Below are positions 8,985 to 19,800 of a DNA stretch of 64,000 nucleotides, piece by piece. Numbering within the stretch: the first letter of the stretch is position 1; each line of letters opens with the position of its first letter. Source of the DNA: an uncultured Winogradskyella sp. (GTDB lineage Bacteria; Bacteroidota; Bacteroidia; Flavobacteriales; Flavobacteriaceae); NCBI GenBank assembly GCA_913055905.1, contig CAJXLB010000011.1, positions 18,988 to 82,987 on the forward strand. The letters run 5' to 3'. The position numbers were made by a program, and so were the translations under genes. The notes beneath the pieces were generated by a model that worked only from the letters and a program-made list of their open reading frames with translations, ran no database searches and was not told where the DNA came from.

Positions 8985-9637
8985 GACAATCGATAAAAGG
9001 TCGTTACGATTTTTCCTTTATTATCACCAATTACGATTTCATTTAAAATTGTTTTTGATGTCACTTTAAGTTCAAAAGGTTTTGCCATGACATCCACACC
9101 ACTGTTTTGCTTTAGGCGTATCCCTTGACTTGCAATCTTATCTTTATTTGGTACAAAAGCGTGCATAGGAGTGTGTTCTGTAAGGATGAGAAAGTTGTAT
9201 TGAGAAAGTTTTTTAAGGATAGCTGAAATCTCAGCATTGGATAAATGTTGAAGTACTTGCCTCAGGATAACAACATCTGCCTTAGGTAATGGGTCTTTAA
9301 CGATATCAAGGCAAAGAAATTGCAGCTGTTCTGCCTTATAACGTTGCTTATTTCGTTCAATCAGGGATTCTACAATATCAATGGCAATGTACTTTTTGGT
9401 GTATGGCACCAGGTGTTGGCCAATATTGAAATCGCCACATCCCAAATCACAAACTGAGAGTTTTTCTTTTCTGCAATCAAGAAATGCGGTAATGGCTTCC
9501 AAATAAGGTAAAGTAAATTCTTGTTTATGCGATCCCTCTCCAGAATAGAAATCAAATTCTGGTCCACCCCAAAGGTGTTTCTCGTAAATCTGCTGCATTA
9601 CAGCTTTGGTGGGCCAAGGTTGCTTTGCAGAAGGCAT
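8981..9637 (-). CDS. Class I SAM-dependent methyltransferase, substrate unknown
   Basis: The 218-residue protein has a Rossmann-type methyltransferase core with motif I VCDLGCGDFNIG near residue 62, an acidic strand end at YIAIDIVE and a motif IV-like ADVVILRQVLQHL. No signal peptide or membrane helix. It starts within one base of the stop of the upstream four-helix membrane protein, so the two are translationally coupled, and the SpoU methylase gene lies just upstream of that. The substrate cannot be told from sequence. Confidence 0.8.
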   Translation of the reverse strand: MPSAKQPWPTKAVMQQIYEKHLWGGPEFDFYSGEGSHKQEFTLPYLEAITAFLDCRKEKLSVCDLGCGDFNIGQHLVPYTKKYIAIDIVESLIERNKQRYKAEQLQFLCLDIVKDPLPKADVVILRQVLQHLSNAEISAILKKLSQYNFLILTEHTPMHAFVPNKDKIASQGIRLKQNSGVDVMAKPFELKVTSKTILNEIVIGDNKGKIVTTFYRLS

Positions 9638-10083
9638 TATTTGGTGTCTTTTAAGCCCTCAAAATAACGTAAAAGTGTATAGGCAATTAAAAGAATAATT
9701 GGCGCGATTACTTGGAAATATATGATATTCCAATATAAAATTGAGGCTTCAGGACTTCCTATATAACCACTTGCACCAGAGCTGAAATTAAAACCTAAAT
9801 TTCCAGAAAGTAAATAGGCGATTCCAAACCATAGAAAGGCTATGACGATTAATCCCAATATTAAAAAACGTAATATTTTACCTAAAACAGAACGGCTTCC
9901 CTTAAACCCCTTTTTTAAGCTGTAAGCGCCTAGTTGAAGTGCAATAAAGCCAATCCATATGATGATATTGCCTGCAGGAATTCCAAGTAAATTATAAGTT
10001 AGAATGGAGGAACCAGTTGAAAAAAGGATAACAACAATACCGATAATTAGCAATGAGATAGATGAGACGGTTTTGTAAGTCAT
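9637..10083 (-). CDS. Four-helix membrane protein, unknown function
   Basis: A 148-residue protein with four predicted membrane helices (about 7-27, 37-54, 69-92, 119-139) and little soluble sequence. It overlaps the downstream methyltransferase start by one base and follows the SpoU methylase by two bases, so the three form an operon. I recognise no family. The tight spacing and clear topology support it being real. Confidence 0.75.
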   Translation of the reverse strand: MTYKTVSSISLLIIGIVVILFSTGSSILTYNLLGIPAGNIIIWIGFIALQLGAYSLKKGFKGSRSVLGKILRFLILGLIVIAFLWFGIAYLLSGNLGFNFSSGASGYIGSPEASILYWNIIYFQVIAPIILLIAYTLLRYFEGLKDTK

Positions 10084-10085
10084 TT

Positions 10086-10625
10086 TTATGATTTTAAACG
10101 TTTTAATTTAGAAAACACATCCCAAATCACTACGCCAGCACTTACGGAAATGTTTAAAGAATGCTTTGTTCCAAATTGAGGGATTTCAACAACAACATCA
10201 CTTGCATCAACGACCTCTTGGGCCACTCCCTTAACCTCATTGCCAAAAACAAAAGCATATGTAGTGTTTTTGTCGGGCTCAAAGTCATTAAGCATCACGG
10301 CATGCTCTGCCTGCTCTATAGAACAAATGGTTACATTTTGTTTTTTTAATGTTTTAATGGCTTCTAAGGTGCTTTCAAAATAGTCCCATTCCACGGATTC
10401 AGTACTTCCTAGAGCTGTTTTTCTAATATCGTTGTGTGGTGGTTTTGCGGTAATACCACAAAGGTAGATTTTCTCAACAAGAAAGGCATCACTCGTCCTA
10501 AAAACCGAGCCTATATTGTTAAGGCTTCTTATATTATCAAGAACAATTATGATCGGTGCCTTTTCCGCTGCTTTAAATCCTGGAATATCTAAACGGTCTA
10601 ATTCGCTATTCTTTAATTTGCGCAT
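10086..10625 (-). CDS. TrmH/SpoU-family RNA methyltransferase
   Basis: The 179-residue protein carries the three SPOUT motifs: NIGSVFRTSDAF near residue 36, FVFGNEVKGV near 127 and LNISVSAGVVIWDVF near 153. These form the trefoil-knot SAM site of 2'-O-ribose methyltransferases acting on tRNA or rRNA. It has no extra RNA-binding domain at the N-terminus, so it is a minimal form, close in layout to TrmL/TrmH-like enzymes. It is divergent from mutS and heads a three-gene operon. Confidence 0.88.
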   Translation of the reverse strand: MRKLKNSELDRLDIPGFKAAEKAPIIIVLDNIRSLNNIGSVFRTSDAFLVEKIYLCGITAKPPHNDIRKTALGSTESVEWDYFESTLEAIKTLKKQNVTICSIEQAEHAVMLNDFEPDKNTTYAFVFGNEVKGVAQEVVDASDVVVEIPQFGTKHSLNISVSAGVVIWDVFSKLKRLKS

Positions 10626-10656
10626 GTTGACATCTTAGGTTTTTTGTAGATAACTT

Positions 10657-13347
10657 ATGAGCTTATCACTTTATAAAACAAGCCTATTTGGCTACTTTAG
10701 CGTACTTACTGTAAAAGCAAAAATACATAAACCGTTGGCTAAAAAGGCAAAAAAAGAGACCCCTTTGATGAAGCAGTACAATGCCATTAAAGCAAAGTAC
10801 CCAGATGCCTTGTTGCTGTTTAGGGTTGGTGATTTTTATGAAACGTTTGGAAGTGATGCCATTAAGGCTGCAAAGATTTTAGACATCATCTTAACCAAGC
10901 GTGGCTCTGGTAGCGAAAGTGAAACGGAATTGGCTGGATTTCCTCACCATTCCTTAAATACCTATTTGCCCAAATTGGTAAGAGCAGGAGAGCGTGTTGC
11001 TATTTGTGACCAGCTGGAAGACCCTAAGCAGACCAAAAAAATAGTTAAACGTGGAGTTACCGAATTAGTAACACCAGGCGTCGCCTTAAATGATGATATT
11101 TTACATTCAAAATCCAACAACTTTTTATGTGCGGTACATTTTGATAAGAAATATATAGGCATCGCATTCCTGGACATTTCAACGGGCGAATTCTTGACCT
11201 CGCAGGGAAATGAGGAGTATATAGATAAGCTGCTGCAGAACTTCAATCCGAGCGAGGTCCTTATCTCTAAAAAAAACAGGAAAGAGTTTTCAGAAACTTT
11301 TGGTGACGATTTCCATACCTTTTATTTAGAAGATTGGGTGTTCCAGTCGGACTATACGTATGAAACTTTAACCAAACATTTTGGTACAAAAACATTGAAA
11401 GGTTTTGGTATTGAAGACTTGTTTGAAGGTATAATAGCTTCAGGTGTTGTGCTTCATTATTTGGGAGAGACCCGCCACAATAAATTGCAGCACATTGCTA
11501 CCATAGCACGAATTGCTACCGATGATTACGTGTGGATGGACAAATTCACCATCAGAAATTTGGAGCTTTATCATTCAACAAACACTAATGCGGTAACGCT
11601 CATTAATGTTATTGACAAGACCATTTCGGCAATGGGTGGGCGCACCTTAAAGCGTTGGTTAGCTCTGCCATTAAAGCATGCCGAAAAGATAAAACAACGG
11701 CACAACGTCATACAATTTATGTTGAATAATGATACGGTACTTCAAAAGATACAGGGCCAAATCAAACATATCGGAGATATAGAACGCTTAATTTCCAAAA
11801 TTGCAACTGTTAAGATCAGTCCTAGGGAGGTCATTCAACTCAAAAATTCATTGGCAGCAATCATTCCAATAAAATCTATGGCCGAAGCCTGTGAAAATGA
11901 GGCCTTGAATGTTATAGGAGGTAATCTCAATAATTGTAATCTTTTAATTGAAAAAATAAAACAAACCTTAAACGAGGATGCGCCAGTAAATGTTTTAAAA
12001 GGAAATACTATCGCTGAGGGCTTTTCTAAAGAGCTTGATGACCTGAGAAATCTCTCAAAATCAGGTAAGGATTATCTTGACAATATGCTTGAGCGTGAGA
12101 GTGAGCGTACCGGAATTCCATCTCTTAAAATTTCTTCTAACAATGTGTTTGGGTATTACATAGAAGTTAGAAACACCCATAAAGACAAGGTGCCGCAAGA
12201 ATGGATTAGAAAACAGACGCTTGTTAGTGCGGAGCGCTACATAACAGAAGAGCTTAAAGAATACGAAGCAAAAATACTTGGAGCAGAAGAGCGTATTTTA
12301 GCTATTGAGCAGCAACTCTTTTCTGAGTTGGTAGTATGGATGCATCAGTTTATTGTACAGGTACAACAGAATGCCCAGCTCATAGGTCAGTTAGATTGTC
12401 TTTGTGGTTTTGCGAGCCTAGCAAAATCCAATAATTACCATTGTCCAATTATTGAAGACAGTTATGACTTGGATATAAAAGAAGGTAGACATCCAGTTAT
12501 AGAGAAGCAGTTGCCACTAGGTGAAGCCTATGTTGCCAATGACGTTTACCTAGACCGCGAAACGCAACAGATTATTATGATTACGGGTCCTAATATGTCT
12601 GGGAAATCGGCGATATTAAGACAAACCGCACTGATTGTTCTTTTAGCCCAAATAGGAAGCTTCGTCCCAGCGAAGGAGGCCAGGATAGGCCTTGTAGATA
12701 AGATTTTTACACGTGTTGGCGCGAGTGATAATATTTCAATGGGAGAATCTACTTTTATGGTAGAAATGAATGAGACCGCATCTATACTTAATAACATATC
12801 TGATCGCAGTTTAGTACTTTTAGATGAAATAGGTCGAGGTACTAGTACTTATGACGGTATATCCATTGCTTGGGCTATTAGCGAGTATCTTCATGAGCAT
12901 CCTTCTAGGCCAAAAACCCTCTTTGCTACTCATTATCACGAACTTAATGAGATGACAGAAACCTTTGAACGCATTAAAAACTTTAATGTTTCCGTTAAGG
13001 AGTTAAAGGATAAAGTGCTTTTTGTGAGAAAACTTGTTGAAGGCGGTAGCGAGCATAGTTTTGGAATTCATGTGGCCAAAATGGCTGGGATGCCTCAGCA
13101 GGTCATTAGGCGGGCCAATAAAGTGTTAGCAAAACTGGAAAAATCGCATTCCAATGAAGAGCTCACTGATAAAGTAAAATCCTTAAAAAACGATATGCAG
13201 TTGAGTTTCTTTAATCTAGATGATCCCTTGCTAGAGGAGATTAAGGACGAAATTTTACATACTGATATTGATACCTTGACACCTGTTGAAGCCTTGATGA
13301 AGCTTAATGAAATTAAGCGAATGCTGGTAAAAAAGAAACAAGCTTAA
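10657..13347 (+). CDS. mutS: DNA mismatch repair protein MutS
   Basis: The up to 896-residue protein has the full MutS layout: mismatch-reading domain with [11 protein letters not shown] (phenylalanine and glutamate that probe the mismatch), connector, lever and clamp, then the ATPase with Walker A GPNMSGKS, Walker [17 protein letters not shown] and [11 protein letters not shown]. It recognises mispaired bases and starts repair with MutL. The first 26 residues after the ATG at 10657 are unlike usual MutS N-termini; a TTG at 10735 would give [15 protein letters not shown], which fits relatives better, so the annotated start is uncertain. It is divergent from the SpoU methylase. Confidence 0.95.
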   Translation: MSLSLYKTSLFGYFSVLTVKAKIHKPLAKKAKKETPLMKQYNAIKAKYPDALLLFRVGDFYETFGSDAIKAAKILDIILTKRGSGSESETELAGFPHHSLNTYLPKLVRAGERVAICDQLEDPKQTKKIVKRGVTELVTPGVALNDDILHSKSNNFLCAVHFDKKYIGIAFLDISTGEFLTSQGNEEYIDKLLQNFNPSEVLISKKNRKEFSETFGDDFHTFYLEDWVFQSDYTYETLTKHFGTKTLKGFGIEDLFEGIIASGVVLHYLGETRHNKLQHIATIARIATDDYVWMDKFTIRNLELYHSTNTNAVTLINVIDKTISAMGGRTLKRWLALPLKHAEKIKQRHNVIQFMLNNDTVLQKIQGQIKHIGDIERLISKIATVKISPREVIQLKNSLAAIIPIKSMAEACENEALNVIGGNLNNCNLLIEKIKQTLNEDAPVNVLKGNTIAEGFSKELDDLRNLSKSGKDYLDNMLERESERTGIPSLKISSNNVFGYYIEVRNTHKDKVPQEWIRKQTLVSAERYITEELKEYEAKILGAEERILAIEQQLFSELVVWMHQFIVQVQQNAQLIGQLDCLCGFASLAKSNNYHCPIIEDSYDLDIKEGRHPVIEKQLPLGEAYVANDVYLDRETQQIIMITGPNMSGKSAILRQTALIVLLAQIGSFVPAKEARIGLVDKIFTRVGASDNISMGESTFMVEMNETASILNNISDRSLVLLDEIGRGTSTYDGISIAWAISEYLHEHPSRPKTLFATHYHELNEMTETFERIKNFNVSVKELKDKVLFVRKLVEGGSEHSFGIHVAKMAGMPQQVIRRANKVLAKLEKSHSNEELTDKVKSLKNDMQLSFFNLDDPLLEEIKDEILHTDIDTLTPVEALMKLNEIKRMLVKKKQA

Positions 13348-13373
13348 AATGCCATTTTTTATTTCAAAAAGTC

Positions 13374-13403
13374 TTTGCTTTTATAAGAAATAGTTTAAAT
13401 TTG
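13374..13403 (+). promoter_or_regulatory. Promoter of the tRNA-Gly/tRNA-Leu unit
   Basis: A TTTG box (13374-13377) and a perfect TAnnTTTG box, TAAATTTG (13396-13403), are separated by 18 bases. Transcription would begin about 30 bases upstream of tRNA-Gly. Confidence 0.6.
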
Positions 13404-13440
13404 CATCCGCTTTTATAGCGATAATGTTCTTATTTATAAT

Positions 13441-13512
13441 GCGAAAGTAGCTCAGGGGTAGAGCATCACCTTGCCAAGGTGAGGGTCGCGGGTTCAAATC
13501 CCGTCTTTCGCT
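13441..13512 (+). tRNA. tRNA-Gly(GCC)
   Basis: A 72-base cloverleaf: acceptor GCGAAAG pairs with CTTTCGC, discriminator T, anticodon loop CTTGCCA with anticodon GCC, and T-arm GGTTCAAATCC. CCA is not encoded. It is followed 39 bases later by tRNA-Leu. Confidence 0.97.
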
Positions 13513-13551
13513 CTTTTTTATATTACTTAGGTTATTGTTCATAACCTAGAA

Positions 13552-13636
13552 GCTGAAGTGGTGGAATTGGTAGACACGTTGGACTTAAAATCCAATGGCC
13601 ATTATGGCCGTGCGGGTTCAAGTCCCGCCTTCAGTA
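13552..13636 (+). tRNA. tRNA-Leu(UAA)
   Basis: An 85-base class II tRNA: acceptor GCTGAAG pairs with CTTCAGT (one G-U pair), anticodon stem TTGGA/TCCAA, loop CTTAAAA giving anticodon TAA, long variable arm TGGCCATTATGGCC, and T-arm GGTTCAAGTCC. It is the second gene of a two-tRNA unit. Confidence 0.97.
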
Positions 13637-13643
13637 CTTTAAT

Positions 13644-13671
13644 AAGCCGAAACGAAAGTTTCGGCTTTTTT
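13644..13671 (+). terminator. Intrinsic terminator after tRNA-Leu
   Basis: The stem AAGCCGAAAC / GTTTCGGCTT with a GAAA tetraloop is followed by a T run. It closes the tRNA unit. Confidence 0.9.
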
Positions 13672-13736
13672 GTTTATACATCCTTTTGTTTAGGTACATG
13701 TTGTGCAATTTGGATAGGTGAATTCATTCTAATTAA

Positions 13737-13748
13737 CTATACAGAATT
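13737..13748 (+). promoter_or_regulatory. Candidate regulator-binding site upstream of the PUL regulator
   Basis: CTATACAGAATT lies about 86 bases before the regulator start and is identical over 12 bases to a site upstream of susC (16660-16671). This suggests autoregulation; it is an inference from sequence identity only. Confidence 0.35.
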
Positions 13749-13833
13749 TATCATTCTTTCTCTTTACTGTTCGTAAATACGGGTCTCATATATTTTTTTT
13801 ACCTTAACAACCTTGTAACTTACATTTTTCAAT

Positions 13834-16656
13834 ATGATAAGACGGCATAGTTTAATTATACTGTTGTACTGTATTTTTAATTCAGTTATTTCCATACAGA
13901 TATCCGCACAAGAATTACCACCCATTGAAATATATAATCCTTCGGATTATGGCGCAGATGACCAAAATTGGGACATCGATCAAGGTCCAGATGCCTCAAT
14001 TTACATCGCTAATAATAAAGGTCTCTTAGAATATAATGGATCTAATTGGAATCTTAACGCCATACCATCTCAGACTATAATCAGGTCTGTGAAATGTGTT
14101 GGTGATAAGGTGTTTACAGGGAGTTACATGGACTTTGGGTATTGGCAAAAGGATAATTATGGCAAACTAAATTATAGTTCCCTATCTAAAGCATTAGATA
14201 TTCCCTTAAAAGAAGATGAGGAATTTTGGGACATTGTTGAGGTTAACGATTGGATTGTGTTTCAATCATTAGACCGAATTTATGTCGTAAATCTTGAGAC
14301 TAACAGTTATGAGACAATTACGGTAGAAACCCGTATAAACGACTTATTTGTTGTTGGTGATGTTATTTATTTTCAGCAAAACTCGAAAGGAATCTACAAG
14401 ATTGAAAATGGTAAGGCTGTCCTTGCTATCGATGATGCTATAGTTTTGCAAAATGACGTTGTAGGTTTGTATGAAGGAGAAGACAATGCTTTACTTGTGC
14501 TCACGAAGGAGGGTGGATTCTACACGTTTAAAAACGATATTCTTAAGCCTTGGATGATAGAAGCACAGAATTTATTACAAAATGTAAGTGTTTACAGTAG
14601 TATTAGATTAGAGAACGGTAATTTTATTTTGGGGACAATCTCCAATGGTGTGATTGAAATTGATAGCTCTGGGGCCACTCCATTTAGGGCAGATAAAACC
14701 TACGGCTTATCAAACAATACTGTTCTTTCGGTTTTTGAGGATAAATCTGGAAATGTGTGGCTTGGCCTAGACAATGGGATCAATTGTGTCAACTTAAAAT
14801 CCCCTTATAAACTTTACAGGGATATACAAGGAAATTTAGGTACGGTTTACGCTGCTGCGAGTACAGAGGATTATCTTTATCTAGGAACTAACCAAGGACT
14901 GTTCTACAAATCAAGATCTGAAAACGACAGTTTCACCCTTGTTCCTGAAACCATGGGGCAAGTTTGGGTCTTGAGAAAAATTAATGAACAATTGTTTTGT
15001 GGCCACGACAAGGGGACTTTCCTTGTTAACGGGACCAAGGCAACACAAATTTCTGAAGAGAAGGGGACTTGGGACGTAAAAAGAATTCCTGGAGAGGAAT
15101 CACTCCTCATTCAAGGGAATTATAAGGGGCTTAGTGTAATTCGGCAGGATTTAAATGGCCAATGGCGGTTTCTTAAAAAATTAAGAGGTTATGAGATGTC
15201 ATCGCGATATTTTGAATTTACCGACGAAAAAGAGCTTTTGGTAAGCCACGAATATAAAGGCGTGTTTAAGCTGCAATTGGATGATGGTTTTTCAGAAGTC
15301 ACCAGTGTTAAGAAATTACCGATTCAAAAAGGGATTAGTTCTAGTGTCTTTAAATATATTGATTCGGTTTATTATGCCTATCAGGACGGTGTCTACAAGT
15401 TTGAAAAGTCTACCGATACTTTCGAGAAAGACAGTTTGTTGAGTACCTATATCAATAAAGACACTTATGTGTCAGGAAAAATCATCCCAAATGAACGAAA
15501 GGATGAGTTGTGGGTTTTTAATAAGGACCAAATCATATACATAAAACCTGGTCTAGTATCCAGAGCTCCAGAGCTAAATTATATTCCAATACCATATAAC
15601 ATCAGAAATAGTAAATTGGGCTACGAAAGTATCTTACTTTTGGAAGACAATAGATTTTTGGTTGGCACTACTCAAGGTTATTTGATTGTTGATTTAAATG
15701 GACTACAGCAGAAGGATTATACCCTCAAACTGGCGCGAGTTAATAATTATGAAACATTACAAGAGAAGAGCTCCGTCCAATTAATGGATGATATTTCTTT
15801 TCAAGCTAATCGAAATAATCTTGAATTTAGTTTTAGTATTCCCGATTTTAATGCCCTGTACCGTAAAAGCTTTCAATATAGGTTAAAGGGGCTCAACGAT
15901 GACTGGTCGGATTGGCGGAATGACTCCAAGCTCATTTTTGAAAACTTACCGTATGGCGACTATACTTTGGAAATTCGCGGTCGGGTTGGTGAGACCCTAA
16001 CTTCTAATATGTTAAGCTATAATTTTAGGATTCAAAAACCTTGGTATTTAACACCAATTGCTATTGCTGCTTATGTGGTAATCGCACTGTTGCTGGGCCT
16101 AATGGTTCATTTAGCTAACAGGAGGCACTATAAAAAACAGAAACAGAAGTTAATTGCAGAAAAAGAGCGGGAATTAGAACTGGAACAGCTGGATAATCAA
16201 CGTCAGCTCATGGAGTTTAAAAATGAAAACTTACAATTAGATATAGATAATAAAAGTCGGGAATTGGGTATTGCCACGATGAATTTGGTTAAAAAGAATG
16301 AATTGCTCAGTGATATTAAATCAGCATTGATGAAGAGCAAATCTATGGCGGAAGTGAAAGAGGTAATAAAAACCATTAACGTTAACATGAACGATACAAA
16401 CGATTGGAAGTTGTTTGAAGAAGCGTTTAATAATGTGGATCAAGATTTTATGAAGCGTGTTAAGGAGCTTCATCCTTCCATTACGCCCAATGATTTACGG
16501 CTTTGTGCTTACCTAAGACTTAACCTGTCTTCAAAAGAGATTGCACCACTTTTAAACATCTCCCATAAAAGTGTTGAGGTTAAACGATATCGTTTGCGTA
16601 AAAAGATGGGATTAGATCATGATGTGAGCTTATCCAACTATATTATCGAGCTTTAG
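13834..16656 (+). CDS. Membrane-spanning PUL regulator: propeller, Y_Y_Y, LuxR-type HTH
   Basis: The 940-residue protein has a signal peptide (about 1-25), a large beta-propeller ligand sensor made of two-component-regulator propeller repeats (about 30-640; for example NNTVLSVFEDKSGNVWLGLD), a Y_Y_Y domain (about 660-730), one membrane helix (about 740-762), a coiled coil (about 765-860) and a C-terminal LuxR-type helix-turn-helix (LSSKEIAPLLNISHKSVEVKR). It lacks kinase and receiver domains, so it differs from the hybrid two-component PUL regulators and must signal directly from periplasm to DNA. It lies just upstream of susC and should control the PUL in response to a glucan oligosaccharide. 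Confidence 0.9.
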   Translation: MIRRHSLIILLYCIFNSVISIQISAQELPPIEIYNPSDYGADDQNWDIDQGPDASIYIANNKGLLEYNGSNWNLNAIPSQTIIRSVKCVGDKVFTGSYMDFGYWQKDNYGKLNYSSLSKALDIPLKEDEEFWDIVEVNDWIVFQSLDRIYVVNLETNSYETITVETRINDLFVVGDVIYFQQNSKGIYKIENGKAVLAIDDAIVLQNDVVGLYEGEDNALLVLTKEGGFYTFKNDILKPWMIEAQNLLQNVSVYSSIRLENGNFILGTISNGVIEIDSSGATPFRADKTYGLSNNTVLSVFEDKSGNVWLGLDNGINCVNLKSPYKLYRDIQGNLGTVYAAASTEDYLYLGTNQGLFYKSRSENDSFTLVPETMGQVWVLRKINEQLFCGHDKGTFLVNGTKATQISEEKGTWDVKRIPGEESLLIQGNYKGLSVIRQDLNGQWRFLKKLRGYEMSSRYFEFTDEKELLVSHEYKGVFKLQLDDGFSEVTSVKKLPIQKGISSSVFKYIDSVYYAYQDGVYKFEKSTDTFEKDSLLSTYINKDTYVSGKIIPNERKDELWVFNKDQIIYIKPGLVSRAPELNYIPIPYNIRNSKLGYESILLLEDNRFLVGTTQGYLIVDLNGLQQKDYTLKLARVNNYETLQEKSSVQLMDDISFQANRNNLEFSFSIPDFNALYRKSFQYRLKGLNDDWSDWRNDSKLIFENLPYGDYTLEIRGRVGETLTSNMLSYNFRIQKPWYLTPIAIAAYVVIALLLGLMVHLANRRHYKKQKQKLIAEKERELELEQLDNQRQLMEFKNENLQLDIDNKSRELGIATMNLVKKNELLSDIKSALMKSKSMAEVKEVIKTINVNMNDTNDWKLFEEAFNNVDQDFMKRVKELHPSITPNDLRLCAYLRLNLSSKEIAPLLNISHKSVEVKRYRLRKKMGLDHDVSLSNYIIEL

Positions 16657-16658
16657 TA

Positions 16659-16737
16659 CCTATACAGAATTAAAAAAAACCTATACATAACCCATACATT
16701 AACATAAATAGTAATTAATGTTAAGGGATAGTTAAGG
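16659..16737 (+). promoter_or_regulatory. Cluster of phased direct repeats upstream of susC
   Basis: CCTATACA occurs at 16659 and 16680, and the variant CCCATACA at 16691, so spacings are 21 and 11 bases, close to two and one helical turns. GTTAAGG occurs at 16720 and 16731, again 11 apart. An inverted repeat TTAACAT / ATGTTAA lies at 16699-16724. A protein binding as repeated units on one DNA face would fit; the adjacent LuxR-type regulator is the obvious candidate. Confidence 0.5.
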
Positions 16738-16807
16738 TTATGTTATTAAGTTTAAATCCTAAAAACTAAAGGTTCAACAAAGAATATCACAAAAAAACCT
16801 GCAATTT

Positions 16808-16842
16808 TTTGAAATGTATATTTTTTGTATAGTCTAATTTTG
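16808..16842 (+). promoter_or_regulatory. susC promoter
   Basis: A TTTG box (16808-16811) and a perfect TAnnTTTG box, TAATTTTG (16835-16842), are 23 bases apart, at the long end of the flavobacterial range. The start of transcription would fall near 16849, leaving a leader of about 45 bases before the ATG. Confidence 0.6.
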
Positions 16843-16893
16843 AGAATCGTGCAAAATTAAATATTAAGTTAGTCCTACTAATTTAATTAACCG

Positions 16894-19800
16894 ATGAAAA
16901 TAAAAATTCTCTATCTGTGCGCATTGTTCTTCTCAATGATAATGCAGGGACAGACTGTTAATGTAAAAGGAACTGTTACAGAAGCTTCCTCGGGCTTACC
17001 ACTACCCGGAGTAAATGTGGTTATCAAAAATACCACCAAAGGGGCTTCAACAGATTTTGATGGTAATTTTACCATCGAGGATGTAAGTTTAAACTCAATT
17101 TTAGTAGTGTCCTACTTAGGTTTCCAAACACAGGAAATCAAAATAGTAGACGATAAACCGCTTTCAATCGCCTTGGTAGAAGATGCAGAAGCACTTAATG
17201 AAGTTGTAGTTATAGGTTATGGCACACAAACAAAGAAAGAGGTAACAGGTGCCGTGTCGGTAGTTTCTAGTGAAACTATAGAAGAATTAAAACCAACTCG
17301 AGTGGAGCAGGCACTTCAGGGTCAAGTTGCAGGTGTAAATATTACGTCCACTTCTGGTTCTCCAGGTTCAGCGTTAACCATTAATATTCGTGGTATTTCC
17401 ACAAACGGAGATAACCGTCCCTTAATACTCGTAGATGGTAACGTTATAGAGGATTTAAGTGTTTTAAACCCTAACGATATAGAAAGTGTTAACGTCTTAA
17501 AAGATGCGACTGCTGGTATTTATGGTGTACGTGCCGCCAATGGTGTTATTCTTATTAAGACCAAAACCGGTCGTAAAAACATGCCAACCACGGTTGAAAT
17601 CAATGCGTGGGGTGGTGTTCAAGAGACCACGAGGAAATTACCAACACTTAACGCAACAGAATATGCCTTGTTGGCCAACGAAGCTTTTGCTGCTAACGGA
17701 GAGGCTCTGCCATTTCCAGATGTCTCTGGTTTAGGTCAGGGAACTAATTGGCAGGATGAAGTTTTTGAAAGAGCTCCTATTTACAGTACTGCTGTGAGTA
17801 TAAGAGGTGGTACCGAGACTCAAACGTTTGCTTATGGCGCATCTATATTTTCTCAAGATGGTATAGTAGGTGGAAACAGAGCCAATTTTACACGACTCAA
17901 TCAAAGTCTAAATTATAGTTTGGACGTAACTGAAAATTTAAAATTCAATGCAGGAGTTATTTGGAATTACACCAACAGAAACAGATTAAATGAAGGCGGT
18001 ATTGGTTCGGTATTGTTTAATGCGGTCAATAATGCGCCAACCTTACCGGTAAGACAAAATGGTGGCTTCTCTATTTCTGAAGGTTTAGGTAATGAAGTAG
18101 TAAATCCTCTGCAACAAATTCAAAATAGTTATAATAGGCAACACGTAGATAGAATAAGTGGTGTGGCTGGACTATCCTACGATTTTCTCGATTATTTCAC
18201 AGCACAGGTAAATTATCAATTTAATTATACGGAAGAAGGTATTAGAACATTCCTGCCAGAACAGTTTTATGGAAGCGGTAAGGTATTCAATATTTTCACG
18301 AGTCAATTAACCGAAAATGAAAATATTTTTAGGGATTACACCTTTGATGCTTTCCTAAAGTATCAGAGATCATTTAATGAGGTGCATAATTTAAGTGTGC
18401 TTCTCGGAACGTCAGTATTCAAGACTGAAGGTTTTTTCTCAGGATTTATTGGGTTTGATGTAGGCAATGATATTGCTAATGCTAGTTTGGATAATACCTC
18501 TAATGTTGAGAGTATTTTTATAGGCCTACCACGTAATCCGTTTTTCGATTCTAGATTGCTTTCTTATTTCACTCGTATCCAATATGATTATAAAGGAAAA
18601 TACCTGTTCAGTGCAGTATTAAGACGCGATGGGTCTTCCGCATTTGGTCCAGAGAATAAATTTGGTTATTTCCCGTCATTTTCTGCTGGTTGGGTAGCTT
18701 CGGATGAGTCCTTTCTGGAAAATAATTCATTTTTCGACTTCTTAAAGCTACGTGCATCTTATGGTATTTTAGGTAACGACAGAATACCAGCTTTTGCTTT
18801 TGTCAGTACCCTCGACGGTGAGGCAACCTATGTATTAGATGGTACACGAGCTTTTGGCCAAGCAACAGGAAGAATTGCGAATCCAGAAATACAGTGGGAA
18901 CAGCAAAAAACGTTTGACATCGGTCTTGATGCCAGATTTTTGGACAATAAGTTCGATTTAACAATGGATTATTATATCCGTAGAACTGAAGATTTATTGG
19001 TATCTCCTCAAGTAAGCGGATTGCTAGGGCCAAGTGCGCCAGGTGCTTCTGCTCCTTTGGTTAACGCAGGGGTGATTGAAAATAAAGGATTTGAACTGGC
19101 CCTAGGGTACAATGATTATATAGGTGACGACTTTAAAATATCTGCGCGGTACAACTTAACAACTATAGATAATGAGGTGATTTCGGTAAGTGATGGCGTA
19201 GAATTTTTGGTCGGAGGTGCTTTTGGGATTGGACAAGACCCACCGGCACGCATGGAGACAGGGTTCCCATTAGGTTACTTTAGAGGTTTCAAAACAGCTG
19301 GCATATTCCAAAACCAAGCACAGGTTGAAAGTTTACCAACTATCAATGACAATGTAAGACCTGGAGACCTCATATTTGTTGATATTAACAACGATGGTGT
19401 CATAGATGATGATGACCGTACAAATATCGGTAATCCTATACCCGATTTCACCATGGGCTTTAACTTGTCCTTTGAATATAAAAATTTCGATTTTGTAGCC
19501 TACGCGTTCGCTTCTATTGGTAATGAAATAGTAAGAAATTACGAGCGTAATAATCCATTAACCAATAGAACTACCTATTATTTAGATCGATGGAGAGGCG
19601 AAGGTACAAGCAACTCATTTCCAAGAGTGACCACTGGAGCTAATTCCAACATTCTCTTTTCAGATTTTTATGTGGAAGATGGCTCATTCTTAAGAATGCA
19701 AAATATTACGTTAGGATACAGCTTGTCTGACAAGGCTTTGGAAAACAGCAAGTTAAGCAAGGTAAGATTTTATGCGGCTGTACAAAACTTATTTACATTA

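Noticed and set aside
13558-13776. 72-codon plus-strand open frame beginning MVELVDTLDLKSNG
   Set aside because: It is read through tRNA-Leu and its terminator; this is a well-known false gene produced by leucine tRNAs.
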